Shown here: positions 25,488-34,523 of the stretch, one piece after another
How the letters are laid out: every line of letters begins with the position of its first letter
Numbering within the stretch: position 1 is the stretch's first letter
Source of the DNA: Streptomyces sp. LUP30
GTDB taxonomy: Bacteria > Actinomycetota > Actinomycetes > Streptomycetales > Streptomycetaceae
Assembly (NCBI RefSeq): GCF_001746365.1
Contig: NZ_MJAJ01000059.1
Location: 1 to 55,126 of the forward strand
Length of the DNA stretch: 55,126 nucleotides
Direction: 5' to 3'
Translations under genes and position numbers: made by a program
Notes under the pieces: generated by a model
What the model was told of the DNA's origin: nothing
What the model saw: only the letters and a program-made list of their open reading frames with translations
The model's database searches: none

Positions 25488-25949
25488 ATGGGCACGGAGT
25501 CCGAGGCGATGGGCGACGACGTCTACCAGCCCACCGGATCCAACGAGGAGCAGGAGGACGGCGCACCGCTCGACCTTCAGGACGCCCTCGACGAACGCAC
25601 TTACGACGACACCCTGGACGAGGGCTACTCCCCGCCGGAGAAGCCGCTCGGCGTGACCAAGTACGGCACCACCGCGGCCGAGCAGCACGAGGGTGAGAGC
25701 CTGGACCAGCGGCTCGCCCAGGAGGTACCGGACACGGCCGAGCCGGCCGGTGACGGCGTCGGGGACCTGCCCGGCGGCGAGGGCGAGCCCCTCGACCCCG
25801 AGGCGGGCGACCGGCGTGCGGGCCGGCTCGTCGCCCCCGACGAGGGCGCCCATCCCGACGCCGTCAAGGAGGAGGTCGCCCGGGACGTGGGCGTGGACGG
25901 CGGGGCCGCGGGCGCCGAGGAGGCCGCCGTCCACATCGTCGAGGAGTGA
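25488..25949 (+). CDS. DUF5709 domain protein
   Basis: The 153-residue, highly acidic soluble protein matches DUF5709 as I remember it: DDVYQPTGSNEEQEDGAPLDLQDALDE, then a YDDTLDEGYSPPEKP segment and HEGESLDQRLAQEVPD. Few hydrophobic residues and many Asp, Glu and Gly suggest intrinsic disorder. The ATG at 25488 follows GAGGAGG closely. Known: the family is actinobacterial and uncharacterised. It converges with sthA, with stops 29 bases apart. Acidic low-complexity proteins of this kind are often stress-induced, consistent with the tentative promoter. Confidence 0.8.
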   Translation: MGTESEAMGDDVYQPTGSNEEQEDGAPLDLQDALDERTYDDTLDEGYSPPEKPLGVTKYGTTAAEQHEGESLDQRLAQEVPDTAEPAGDGVGDLPGGEGEPLDPEAGDRRAGRLVAPDEGAHPDAVKEEVARDVGVDGGAAGAEEAAVHIVEE

Positions 25950-25977
25950 GCGTCCCTCGTGCGGCCGCCCGCGTCGG

Positions 25978-27381
25978 TCAGTCCCCGATCCGGTCCAACT
26001 GCCGTAGCCGGTTGGTGGCGTCGAGGGCGGCGACCTTGTACGACTCCGCGAGCGTCGGGTAGTTGAACACCGCGTCCACCAGGTAGTCCACGGTGCCGCC
26101 GCAGCCCATCACGGACTGCCCGATGTGGATCAGCTCGGTCGCCCCGCTGCCGAAGCAGTGCACGCCCAGCAGGGTGCGGTCCTCGGGAGAGACCAGCAGT
26201 TTGAGCACGCCGTGCGCGTCGCCGATGATCTGCCCACGGGCCAGTTCGCGATAACGGGCCACGCCCACCTCGAACGGCACCCGCTCCTCGGTGAGCTGGT
26301 CCTCCGTGCGCCCCACGAAGCTGATCTCCGGGATGGTGTAGATCCCGATCGGCTGGAGGTGGTGCATCTGCCCGACCGGCTCTCCGCAGGCGTGGTAGGC
26401 GGCCGCCCGGCCCTGCTCCATCGCCGTCGCCGCGAGTGCAGGGAAGCCGATGACGTCACCGACGGCGTAGATGTGCCCGACCGGTGTGCGATAGTGCTCG
26501 TCGACCTCGATGCGCCCGCGCCGGTCGGCCGTCAACCCGGCCTTGTCGAGGTCGAGTTCGTCGGTCAGGCCCTGCCGGCCCGCCGAGTACATCACCGCGT
26601 CCGCCGGGATCTTCTTGCCGCTCTCCAGCACGGTCAGCGTGCCTCGCGGATGCCGTTCCACGGCGGCCACGGTCTCCCCGAATCGGAACGCCACGGCCAG
26701 GTCGCGCAGGTGGTACTTGAGCGACTCGACCACCTCGACGTCGCACATGTCGAGCATCCCGGCCCGCTTCTCCACCACCGTCACCTTGCTGCCCAGCGCC
26801 GCGAACATGCTGGCGTACTCCATCCCGATCACGCCGGCGCCCACGATCACCATCGACTGCGGCACCCGCTCGACGGTCAGGACGTTGTCGGAGTCGAGGA
26901 TGGTCCGCCCGTCGAACTCCACGCTCTCCGGCCGGGCCGGCCGGGTCCCCGTGGCGATGACGATGTGCTCGGCGCTGATCAGCCGCTCCTGCCCGGTGGC
27001 CTCGCGCAGGGCGATCGTGTGGTCGTCGACGAACCGGCCGGTGCCGGCGAACAGGGCGACGTGGTTGCGGCTCAACTGGCTGCGGATGACGTCGATCTCA
27101 CGCCCGACCACATGCTGGGTGCGGGCGGTCAGGTCGGCGACGGTGATGTTCTCCTTGAGGCGGTAACTCTGTCCGTACAGGTCGCGCTGGGTGAGGCCGG
27201 TGAGATAGAGCACCGCCTCGCGCAACGTCTTGGAGGGGATGGTTCCGGTGTGGAGGGAGACCCCGCCGACCATGTCGGGGCGGTCGACGACGGCCACCCG
27301 GCGGCCCAGTTTGGCCGCGGCTATGGCGGCCTTCTGGCCGCCGGGACCTGATCCGAGGACGAGCATGTCGAAGTCGGGCAC
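25978..27381 (-). CDS. sthA: soluble NAD(P)+ transhydrogenase (Si-specific)
   Basis: The 467-residue flavoprotein has an N-terminal FAD loop VLGSGPGGQKAA, the GGVSLHTGTIPSKTLREAV segment, an NAD(P) loop VIVGAGVIGMEYASMFAALGS, YAVGDVIG for FAD and a dimerisation domain (LLGVHCFGSGATELIHIGQ). The redox CxxxxC of lipoamide dehydrogenases is absent: both cysteine positions are replaced around SLHTGTIP. The THxGTIPSK-like pattern is diagnostic of SthA. Known reaction: hydride transfer between NADPH and NAD+, balancing the two pools in the cytoplasm. Length is normal. It lies just downstream of the small protein gene on the same strand. Confidence 0.93.
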   Translation of the reverse strand: MPDFDMLVLGSGPGGQKAAIAAAKLGRRVAVVDRPDMVGGVSLHTGTIPSKTLREAVLYLTGLTQRDLYGQSYRLKENITVADLTARTQHVVGREIDVIRSQLSRNHVALFAGTGRFVDDHTIALREATGQERLISAEHIVIATGTRPARPESVEFDGRTILDSDNVLTVERVPQSMVIVGAGVIGMEYASMFAALGSKVTVVEKRAGMLDMCDVEVVESLKYHLRDLAVAFRFGETVAAVERHPRGTLTVLESGKKIPADAVMYSAGRQGLTDELDLDKAGLTADRRGRIEVDEHYRTPVGHIYAVGDVIGFPALAATAMEQGRAAAYHACGEPVGQMHHLQPIGIYTIPEISFVGRTEDQLTEERVPFEVGVARYRELARGQIIGDAHGVLKLLVSPEDRTLLGVHCFGSGATELIHIGQSVMGCGGTVDYLVDAVFNYPTLAESYKVAALDATNRLRQLDRIGD

Positions 27382-27430
27382 CCTCCGCAGTCTGGCAGGG
27401 CGGGGGCGGTCGGGGAAAGGGCGGGGGCGA

Positions 27431-27640
27431 CTACGGCAGCAGCTTCTCGATCGCGCCGGGCCCCTCCTCGGCGAGCTTGCGCCGCGCCCATTCGAGGGTG
27501 CGCGGAGTCACGTCGCGTCCCGTGGCGAGGATCATGTCCTCCGCGGAGACCTCGGTGCCGGTGCGGGTGTGGAGCAGCTTGTCCGGGGTGGCGCGGTCGT
27601 CCGGGGAGGGTCGGGCGGCGCCGGGCTGTGACGTCGGCAT
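27431..27640 (-). CDS. small conserved hypothetical protein, 69 aa
   Basis: No function is known to me. The protein has a Pro/Ser-rich, disordered-looking start and a helical end (EVSAEDMILATGRDVTPRTLEWARRKLAEEGPGAIEKLLP) that reads like a genuine coding sequence. The ATG at 27640 has GAGGAG 8 bases upstream. The much longer open frame in this phase runs antisense through the exporter gene and is not real. It ends 49 bases before the sthA start and may be co-transcribed with it. Confidence 0.6.
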   Translation of the reverse strand: MPTSQPGAARPSPDDRATPDKLLHTRTGTEVSAEDMILATGRDVTPRTLEWARRKLAEEGPGAIEKLLP

Positions 27641-27820
27641 GATGTCGGCTCCTCGCGTCCGAAGGAATGTACTAACACCATTCATCCTGGAGCCGCACCC
27701 TGCAATCGCGATCACCCCGGGCCGAGATGCCACGATGATCGGGCAGAGGTGTAATGGGCGGTGTCGGGGCGTCCCAACCACTGTGCGGCGGCATCGCCGC
27801 ACGGCAGGAAGGCCCAGCTC

Positions 27821-30079
27821 ATGGAACCCACCGCTGCCGGGAAACCCCAACGGGGGGGACTTCGCAGACTCGGCGCCTGGTGCGCCCGTCACTTCCTGTT
27901 CGTCATCCTCGCCTGGCTCGTCGCCCTGGTGGCGCTCCAGGTCACCGACCGCGCGGTCGGAGGCACCTTCGAGGACAACTTCGCGCTCTCGGACACCCAG
28001 TCCCAGAAGGGCCTGGACGTCCTCAAGGAGCACGACCCGCAGGCCGGCGGATACAGCGCGCAGATCGTCATGCACGACGACCAGAAAGCCCTGAGCGCGC
28101 TGAGCTCGCAGATGTCCACCACGGTCGGCGACCTGCAGAAGCTGCCCCACGTCCTGTCGGTCCAGAACCCCCTCTCGCAGAGCCCGACCAAGATCGGGCC
28201 GGTCTCGAGCGACGGCAAGACCGGCTACATCACCATCCGCTTCGACGAGCAGCCCAACACCCTCGGCGACGCGTACCTCAACGGAGTCGACCAGGCCGTC
28301 CAGCCGCTGCGCGCGGCCGGCGCCGACGTCGAGTACGGCGGCTCGCTCGGCGAACTCGCCCGGCCCAAGGCCAACGACTTCATCAGCGAGGGGATCGGCT
28401 TCGCGGTCGCGATCGTCGTGCTGCTCGTCGGCTTCGGCAGTGTCATCGCCGCCGGCCTGCCCCTGGTCACCGCACTGATCGGGGTGGTCACCGGTCTCGC
28501 CGTCCTCGGGCTGCTGGCCGCCGCGTTCACCTTCGCGACCGTCTCGCCGACCCTCGCCACCATGATCGGCCTCGGCGTCGGCATCGACTACGCGCTCTTC
28601 CTGATCACCCGGCACCGGCAGAACCTGATCAACGGTGCCGATCCCGCCCAGGCCGCCGGACACGCCACCGCCACCAGCGGCCGCGCCGTCCTCGTCTCCG
28701 GCACCACCGTGATCATCGCGCTGCTCGGCCTGTACGCGTCCGGGGTGTCCTTCATCGGCAAACTCGGCATCGCCGCCGCCGTCACCGTCGTCTCCGCCGT
28801 GGCGGCGGCGCTCACCCTCGTGCCCGCCATGCTCGGGCTCGCCGGGCGCAGCATCGACCGCTGGCACGTCCGCAGGCCCGTCGCCGAGACCGACGCCGAA
28901 CCGGGCGCCACCCCGCACGGCACCTGGCACCGGTACGCCAAGCGCGTCGAACGCAGGCCCTGGCAGTACCTCGCCTGCGGCGTCGCCGTCATCGCGATCC
29001 TCGCCATCCCCGTCTTCTCCATCCAGCTCGGCCACATCGGCGACGGCGCCGACCCGACGTCGTTCACCGACCGGCGGGCCTACGACCTGATGACCGACGC
29101 CTTCGGACCCGGTTCCAACGGCCCCCTCACCGTCGTCATCGACCAGACGTCCGTCCCCACCGACAAACGCTCCGACCTGCAGTCCCAGGCGCAGAAGACG
29201 CTGAGCGCCGTGCCCGACGCGGCCACCGTCACCCCGCTCACGCCCACCCAGGACGGCGACGTGCTGATCGGCACCGTCTACTCGACGCAGGCCCCGCAGG
29301 ACGCCGTCACCACCCGGCTGACCAACCGACTCGTGGACACGACCCTCCCCGACGGGGTCTCCGGCTACGACGCCAAGGGCTACGTCACCGGCACCACGGC
29401 CGCCCAGGTCGACTTCCGCGACATCGTCGCCAGCCGGCTCCCGCTGATCATCTGCGTGGTCGTCGGCCTCGCGTTCCTGATCATCCTCGCCGTCTTCCGC
29501 GGCCTCCTCGTCGCCGTCAAGGCAGCCGTCCTCAACGTCCTGTCCATCACCGCCTCCTACGGCGTCGTCGTCGCGGTCTTCCAGTGGGGCTGGGGCGGGC
29601 CCGCGCTGGGCGTCAACGGCGACGTGCCGATCGAGAGCTACGTGCCGATGATGATGTTCGCGATCATCTTCGGCCTCAGCATGGACTACGAGATCTTCCT
29701 GCTCTCCCGCGTCCACGAGGCGTGGCTGCGCACCGGCGACGCCAAGGACTCCGTCGCCCACGCCCTGGAGATCACCGCCCGGGTCATCACCTGTGCGGCC
29801 CTGATCATGGTGAGCGTCTTCGCCGCCTTCATCATCAGCGACAACATCGTCGTCAAGATGCTCGGACTCGGCCTCGCCGTCAGCGTGCTGATCGACGCGA
29901 CCGTCGTCCGGCTCCTCATGGTGCCGGCCGTGATGACGCTGCTGGGCCCGCACGCCTGGTGGACGCCACGGTGGCTGGACCGGATCCTGCCGCACATCGA
30001 CGCCGAGGGCGACGCCGAGACCCTCAGCGGTCCTCGGGACGGTCCGCCGCGCTCTCCGGGGCCAGGACCAGCATCGTGA
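27821..30079 (+). CDS. MMPL-family RND transporter
   Basis: The 752-residue membrane protein has two repeats, each of one helix, a large external domain and five helices. The segment FGLSMDYEIFLLSRVHEAW is the hallmark of MMPL proteins, and its first-half counterpart is GLGVGIDYALFLITRHRQ. The Asp/Tyr pairs in these helices carry the proton relay. The ATG follows AGGAAGG by 8 bases. Known of the family: export of lipids, siderophores or drugs by proton motive force. The 3' end runs 56 bases into the convergent phosphatase gene. Substrate unknown, and no regulator gene adjoins it. Confidence 0.92.
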   Translation: MEPTAAGKPQRGGLRRLGAWCARHFLFVILAWLVALVALQVTDRAVGGTFEDNFALSDTQSQKGLDVLKEHDPQAGGYSAQIVMHDDQKALSALSSQMSTTVGDLQKLPHVLSVQNPLSQSPTKIGPVSSDGKTGYITIRFDEQPNTLGDAYLNGVDQAVQPLRAAGADVEYGGSLGELARPKANDFISEGIGFAVAIVVLLVGFGSVIAAGLPLVTALIGVVTGLAVLGLLAAAFTFATVSPTLATMIGLGVGIDYALFLITRHRQNLINGADPAQAAGHATATSGRAVLVSGTTVIIALLGLYASGVSFIGKLGIAAAVTVVSAVAAALTLVPAMLGLAGRSIDRWHVRRPVAETDAEPGATPHGTWHRYAKRVERRPWQYLACGVAVIAILAIPVFSIQLGHIGDGADPTSFTDRRAYDLMTDAFGPGSNGPLTVVIDQTSVPTDKRSDLQSQAQKTLSAVPDAATVTPLTPTQDGDVLIGTVYSTQAPQDAVTTRLTNRLVDTTLPDGVSGYDAKGYVTGTTAAQVDFRDIVASRLPLIICVVVGLAFLIILAVFRGLLVAVKAAVLNVLSITASYGVVVAVFQWGWGGPALGVNGDVPIESYVPMMMFAIIFGLSMDYEIFLLSRVHEAWLRTGDAKDSVAHALEITARVITCAALIMVSVFAAFIISDNIVVKMLGLGLAVSVLIDATVVRLLMVPAVMTLLGPHAWWTPRWLDRILPHIDAEGDAETLSGPRDGPPRSPGPGPAS

Positions 30080-31124
30080 CGTCGTCGCGGATCGCGGGGG
30101 AGTACCGCCGAACGTCCGCCCAGACCCGGTCGGCTGTCGCCGCCGGGTCGGTGCCGGCGGCGAGCGCGGGCAGCCGGTCCAGCAGGGGGTAGAACACGCC
30201 GTCGGCGTCCCGGGCCTCCGAGACGCCGTCCGAGGCGATGAACAGACGGTCGCCGGGGCGCAGCGGCAGCCGGACGGCGGTCGGCGAAGCGCCCGCCAGC
30301 CCCAGCCCGAGCGGCGTCCACGGCACCACGTCCACCTCGATGGCGGCGCCGTCGCGCAGCAGCACGGGCGGCGGATGCCCGCACGCGACGACGCGCACGG
30401 CGTCCGCGTCGGGCGTGAACTCCACCAGGACGGCCGTCGCGAACAGCTCCGCCGTCGCGTCCCGAGCGGAGTCGACCACCAGCCGCCGGTCCAGACGGCC
30501 CGCCAGCGACTCCAGGTCCGGCTGGTCGAGCACCGCCTCCCGGAACGCCCCGAGCAGCGAGGACACCGTGGCCACCGCCGCCAGCCCGTGCCCCTGCACA
30601 TCCCCCAGCACCGCCCGCACCCCGTGAGCGCTCTCGCGTACGTCGAAGAAGTCGCCGCCGACCAGCGTCCCGCGCTGCGCCGCCCGGTACAGACCCGCGC
30701 ACCGCACCGGACCGACCCGCCCGGGCACCGGCGGCGCCACGGCGCGCTGCGCAGCCTCGGCGATGGTGCGTTCGGTGTCCAGCTGCTGGTCGCGCCGGTG
30801 GCGTACGAACGCCACGAACACGCTCAGAAGCGCCACGAAGGACACCGTCAGCACATCGGTCTGCCCCGGCCGGTCGAGCTGGAACGCGGGCACGTTGAGC
30901 ATCACGACGACGGCCACGCCCAGCACCGCGGTGACCGCCGGCCCGTACGACAGCACCGCCAGCGGCGGGATCGCGCCCAGCAGGAAGCCGATGTCCAGCG
31001 GGTCGGGACTGACCAGCGTGGCGACGCAGACGCCGGCCGCCAGCGCGAGCGGCAGCGCCCGCACCCAGCGCGGCGGCGGCGCGCCCCGCAGCCAGCCCCG
31101 CCGGTCCCCGTCCAGTCGTCCCAT
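30024..31124 (-). CDS. membrane-anchored PP2C (SpoIIE-type) phosphatase
   Basis: The 366-residue protein begins with a cluster of membrane segments (about 15-105: LPLALAAGVCVATLV, FLLGAIPPLAVLSYGPAVTAVLGVAVVVM, VLTVSFVALLSVFVAF). A short coiled linker (RHRRDQQLDTERTIAEAAQRAV) follows, then a PP2C/SpoIIE domain with GGDFFDVRES, VLGDVQGHGLAAVATV, ASDGVSEARD and RDDVTMLVL. Known of the family: Mn-dependent phosphatases acting on anti-anti-sigma proteins or similar. The ATG at 31124 is about 10 bases after GGAG. This is the second phosphatase of this class in the window; it differs in having a membrane sensor instead of GAF/PAS domains. Confidence 0.88.
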   Translation of the reverse strand: MGRLDGDRRGWLRGAPPPRWVRALPLALAAGVCVATLVSPDPLDIGFLLGAIPPLAVLSYGPAVTAVLGVAVVVMLNVPAFQLDRPGQTDVLTVSFVALLSVFVAFVRHRRDQQLDTERTIAEAAQRAVAPPVPGRVGPVRCAGLYRAAQRGTLVGGDFFDVRESAHGVRAVLGDVQGHGLAAVATVSSLLGAFREAVLDQPDLESLAGRLDRRLVVDSARDATAELFATAVLVEFTPDADAVRVVACGHPPPVLLRDGAAIEVDVVPWTPLGLGLAGASPTAVRLPLRPGDRLFIASDGVSEARDADGVFYPLLDRLPALAAGTDPAATADRVWADVRRYSPAIRDDVTMLVLAPESAADRPEDR

Positions 31125-31173
31125 TACCCCCACGCTCCACCCCGGCGCGGGGCCGCGCACGCCGAGATGTCCC

Positions 31174-32094
31174 TCAGTCCCCGCGAAGGTCAGGAGCGTC
31201 GAGCCGGCGCGCCCCCTCCGCCAGCAGGGTCTCGACATCGGCCAGCACCTCCGTGACGCGCAGGCCGAAGGCGGCGTCGCATGGGTGCGGGCGGCGGTCG
31301 CGGGCCGCGGCGAGCAGCTCGTCCGCGGCACGGGTGAGGGCGTCGGCGGCGTCCGCGCCGCCCTGCGGGAGCCGGGTCACTCCGGCCGTGCCGCGGAGCT
31401 CGAGGCTCGCCCCGGCCGCCGCCGGTGGGGCCGTCAGGCTGAGCGTCAGCGTGCTGGAGGCGCCGTTCGCGTGGTCCAGGACCGCATGGACGGTGTCGCC
31501 GGGGCCCTGGGTCGCGGCCGCCACCCGGCGGACGTCGCCGAGTACCGGCAGCAGCACGGACAACGCGTGCGGGCCCACGTCCCACAGGGCGCCCTTCTCT
31601 CCGCGCCAGGGCGTGGCGAACGGGCTCTCGCTCTCCTCGTGGAAGACGTCCCCGAGCCACTGGGCGTGCGCCGTGAACCATCCTCCGGCGGCCGCCTGCT
31701 GGGCGATCCAGGCACGGGGCTCGGACACGAACCGCGTGGTGAAGAAGACGACCGAGGCGACCCGCGCCTCCCGTACGGCCCGGGCCACGGCCCGCGCTCC
31801 CGTCACCGTCGCGGCGACGGGCTTGTCCAGCAGGAGATGGCGGCCGGCTCCGGCGGCCCGCACCGCCAGGCGCGCCTGGACGTCGGGCGGCAGGGCGACG
31901 GCCACCGCGTCCACGTCCGCGAGCAGGGCGTCGACGTCGACGTAGGCCCGTGTGTGATGGCGGTCCGCGAGTTCCTCGGCGGCCTCCCGTCGACGACCCC
32001 AGACGCCGACGAAATCGAGATCCTCGTGGGCGTCGAGGACGGGGGCGTGGACCAGACCGGCCCAGGGGCCGGTGCCGAGCAGACCGATGCGCAT
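31174..32094 (-). CDS. Gfo/Idh/MocA-family oxidoreductase
   Basis: The 306-residue enzyme has an N-terminal Rossmann fold starting MRIGLLGTGPWAGL. The conserved LLLDKPVAATVTGARAV carries the EKP-like triad, with Asp in place of Glu. The C-terminal alpha/beta domain contains GALWDVGPHALSVLLPVLGDV, where Asp and His would be active-site residues. Known of the family: NAD(P)-dependent oxidation or reduction of sugars, inositols and bilins. The ATG at 32094 follows GGGAGAG by 8 bases. Substrate unknown. It lies upstream of the phosphatase on the same strand and 86 bases downstream of the small membrane protein's stop. Confidence 0.88.
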   Translation of the reverse strand: MRIGLLGTGPWAGLVHAPVLDAHEDLDFVGVWGRRREAAEELADRHHTRAYVDVDALLADVDAVAVALPPDVQARLAVRAAGAGRHLLLDKPVAATVTGARAVARAVREARVASVVFFTTRFVSEPRAWIAQQAAAGGWFTAHAQWLGDVFHEESESPFATPWRGEKGALWDVGPHALSVLLPVLGDVRRVAAATQGPGDTVHAVLDHANGASSTLTLSLTAPPAAAGASLELRGTAGVTRLPQGGADAADALTRAADELLAAARDRRPHPCDAAFGLRVTEVLADVETLLAEGARRLDAPDLRGD

Positions 32095-32180
32095 ACCGCC
32101 GACTCTCCCTGCCGTTGCCTGACTGGCGCCCCCGGGCGAGCCTCGCACACCGGAAGCGGCGAGTACATGCCGACCGGTCC

Positions 32181-32402
32181 TCAGGCCGCCCGGACCTCGT
32201 CCGCCGCGCCCGTCGCCGCATGCGCCCCTGCGCCCGTCGCCCCGGTGTCCGCGGCGCCGCCCGGTATCAGACGCAGGTGCCGTCGGCGGCCGGCGTGGCG
32301 GCGCTTGGCCGCGACCGGGGCGAGCAGGCGTTCCTCCACCCGGTCCATGAAGGCCAGCAGGACGGACACCAGCGGCAGCAGCAGTACGGCGATCCAGAGC
32401 AC
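32181..32402 (-). CDS. small single-pass membrane protein, 73 aa
   Basis: Starting from a GTG at 32402 with GAGGAGAG at good spacing, the product has one hydrophobic helix (VLWIAVLLLPLVSVLLAFM) at the N-terminus. A basic stretch (AAKRRHAGRRRHLRL) and an Ala/Gly-rich tail follow. No function is recognised. Longer versions of the frame add only low-quality residues. It may be co-transcribed with the oxidoreductase gene. Confidence 0.5.
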   Translation of the reverse strand: MLWIAVLLLPLVSVLLAFMDRVEERLLAPVAAKRRHAGRRRHLRLIPGGAADTGATGAGAHAATGAADEVRAA

Positions 32403-32929
32403 GGCTTCTCTCCTCGTCAGGCGACAGCATGCCGAGTGCTCCGTATCGGGCGGCTGATGCCTGCCGGACACGGTCCGGGACGAAACGGGCGTGGTGAAAG
32501 CCCGCCATGAGGAGTGCCGGGGCAGCCGCCCGCACATGTCCTGGGGCGCGGGCCGCCGCTGTGCCGGTGCCCGCGGAACGGCGGCGGCCGTTGGGCGCGC
32601 GCACAAGGAATCCTTCGCCCGCCGTACACGGAACACCTGGTCGTGGGCCTCGAAGGGCCTCGGCGCCCGCACGGTCGACCACCCGTACGGCGGCCCGGGG
32701 GCACGGCAGCCGGACGGACCGGACCGGACCGGTTCGGCCTCCGCCGCCGCCGGGCGACGACGCGACGACGCGACGACCGAGCGACCGCGAGGACCGGGAC
32801 CGCGAACCGCCCGTCGGACCGTCCATGCCGAAATCAGTCGTGCGCACCCCCTGGGGACCGACCGGACGGTATGCCATCCTTCGGGGCACGACGAGTCGAC
32901 GGCGGGACACGCCCCGGGGGAGGACCGCG
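32403..32929. other. intergenic region upstream of PucR gene
   Basis: Several long open frames cross this 527-base region in all phases, but their translations are Arg/Pro/Gly-rich and not protein-like. It holds a tandem repeat at 32754-32777 and a run of GGACC units at about 32710-32732. I see no other structure. Confidence 0.5.
32754..32777. repeat. three perfect tandem copies of GCGACGAC
   Basis: Three adjacent identical 8-base units lie upstream of the PucR-type gene, preceded by short GGACC repeats. They could be operator half-sites or simple slippage. Confidence 0.6.
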
Positions 32930-34294
32930 ATGCATCACGCCCTACGGTCACGGGCCGCGTTCCACCCCGCACCGGCCGCGCCGTCCGCGCCCGCCCCGCG
33001 GCAGCGTCCGCAGCCCGGCCGCTCGCTGATCGACGCCGACGCCCTGCGGGTCCTGCACCGCGCCGCCCGGGTGCTCCTGGCGGACCTCCCCGATCTCACC
33101 GACCGGCTGGTCGCCGCGATCCAGGAGCAGGAGCCCGCCTACCGCGCGACCGTGACGAGCGATCCGGGCGCGACCTGGCAGGAGGTGCACCGCTCGCTGC
33201 GGCACAGCGTGTCCTCGCTGCTCGACCCGCGCGGCAGCCGGGACGCGGCCCGCCGCTGCTCGTGGAAGATCGGCGCGACCCGCGCGGAGCAGGGGCTTCC
33301 GCTGGACGCCCTGCTGCACGCGTTCCGGCTCGGCGGGTCCCTGGTGTGGCAGGGCCTCATCGAGGAGACCTCCCGCACCGCTCCCGAGGACGTGCGCCTG
33401 CTCGTCCACGTCGCCTCCGACGTGTGGAACTTCGTCGACGAGCACTGCTCCCTCGTCGCCGACGCCTACCGGCAGGCCGAACGGCAGCTCGCCTGGCGGC
33501 GGGAGAACCGGCTGCGGCTGCTCGCGGGCGCGCTGCTCGACGGCGCCTGCCGGATCGCCGACCTGCCGGAGACCTCCCACGCGCTGGACCTGCCCGAGGA
33601 GGGCCGGTACCTGGTCGTGGCGGTGGCGGGCGGCGGCCCCTCCGACGCGGCCGCCGCACGGGCCGCGCTCGCCCGCGGCAGCCGTGTCTACTGGCACACC
33701 GGGGTGGAGGTGGACTACGGCATCGTCCTGCTCGCCGGGGACGGGACCGCCGCCGACAGCGCCGACGGCGACGGCGACGGTGAAGGCGAAGGCACGCCCG
33801 GGACCGAGGGCCCGGGCGAGGGAAACGGCGCCGCCGGTCCGTCGCCCGCCGCGTCCCCGCACTGCGGGCGTGCGCGGGCGGGTGTCAGCACCGCCGTGTC
33901 GGGGCTGGCCGCCGTCGGGGACGCCCGCCGGCTCGCGGACGTCGCTCTGGACATGTGCCCGAGCACCGGCGGCACCGTCCGGCTGACGGATCACATTCCC
34001 GCCGCGCTGGTCCTCTCCGCCCCCGATCTGGGCACGGCGCTGGTCGCACGGGTGCTCGGACCGCTCGGTGGACTGGAACCGGCCGACGAGGCCCTTCTCC
34101 TCGACACCCTGGCCACCTGGCTCGCCTGTGACGGCTCCGCCCAGCGGGCGGGGGAGCGGCTGTACTGCCACCGCAACACCGTCCTGAACCGCCTGCGCCG
34201 CTACGAGCAGCTCACGGGCCGCTCCCTCTCCCGGCCCGCCGACCTGGTCGAGATCAGCCTCGCCCTGACGGCCCGGGGCCTGCGCACCCGCTGA
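32930..34294 (+). CDS. PucR/CdaR-family transcriptional regulator
   Basis: The 454-residue protein has an N-terminal RsbR-like helical region (about 30-190), a central GGDEF-like degenerate domain interrupted by an acidic low-complexity insert (GDGDGEGEG, about 275-305), and a C-terminal PucR helix-turn-helix: AGERLYCHRNTVLNRLRRYEQLTGR. Known of the family: regulation of purine, amide, amino-acid and sugar-acid catabolism. The ATG at 32930 follows GGGGGAGG by 6 bases. The next genes on the strand encode a complete amino-acid/urea-type ABC importer 229 bases downstream, its likely target. The acidic insert is unusual and may be lineage-specific. Confidence 0.9.
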   Translation: MHHALRSRAAFHPAPAAPSAPAPRQRPQPGRSLIDADALRVLHRAARVLLADLPDLTDRLVAAIQEQEPAYRATVTSDPGATWQEVHRSLRHSVSSLLDPRGSRDAARRCSWKIGATRAEQGLPLDALLHAFRLGGSLVWQGLIEETSRTAPEDVRLLVHVASDVWNFVDEHCSLVADAYRQAERQLAWRRENRLRLLAGALLDGACRIADLPETSHALDLPEEGRYLVVAVAGGGPSDAAAARAALARGSRVYWHTGVEVDYGIVLLAGDGTAADSADGDGDGEGEGTPGTEGPGEGNGAAGPSPAASPHCGRARAGVSTAVSGLAAVGDARRLADVALDMCPSTGGTVRLTDHIPAALVLSAPDLGTALVARVLGPLGGLEPADEALLLDTLATWLACDGSAQRAGERLYCHRNTVLNRLRRYEQLTGRSLSRPADLVEISLALTARGLRTR

Positions 34295-34523
34295 GCGGCG
34301 TCCCGCCCCTTCCCCTCGCCCGACCGCCTGCGGACTCCGGCGTCGCCGCCGTCGCGTCCGCCCCCGCCCGGTCTCTGGGCAGCCGCACAAGCCCCCCGAC
34401 CTCGCGTTGGGGCGGCGCAGCGACCCCGACCGCGTGCCTGTACCGCCCCGCGCCGGCCGTGCTGTCGTGAGCTCCCTTTCCCCCTGAACGCCGTGCCCGT
34501 CGGCACGGCCCCGAGGAGCCGCG

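Noticed and set aside
25978..27381. lipoamide dehydrogenase or mercuric reductase
   Set aside because: The redox-active Cys pair is missing and the segment has the HTGTIPSK form typical of the soluble transhydrogenase.
27431..30601. 1056-residue open frame antisense to the MMPL exporter
   Set aside because: Its translation is low-complexity Asp/Gly/Arg sequence mirroring the GC bias of the real gene. Only its last 69 residues, beyond the exporter, look like a true protein.
32754..32777. tandem GCGACGAC repeats as a regulatory array
   Set aside because: Three short GC-rich units can arise by slippage; without conservation data I keep them only as a repeat.
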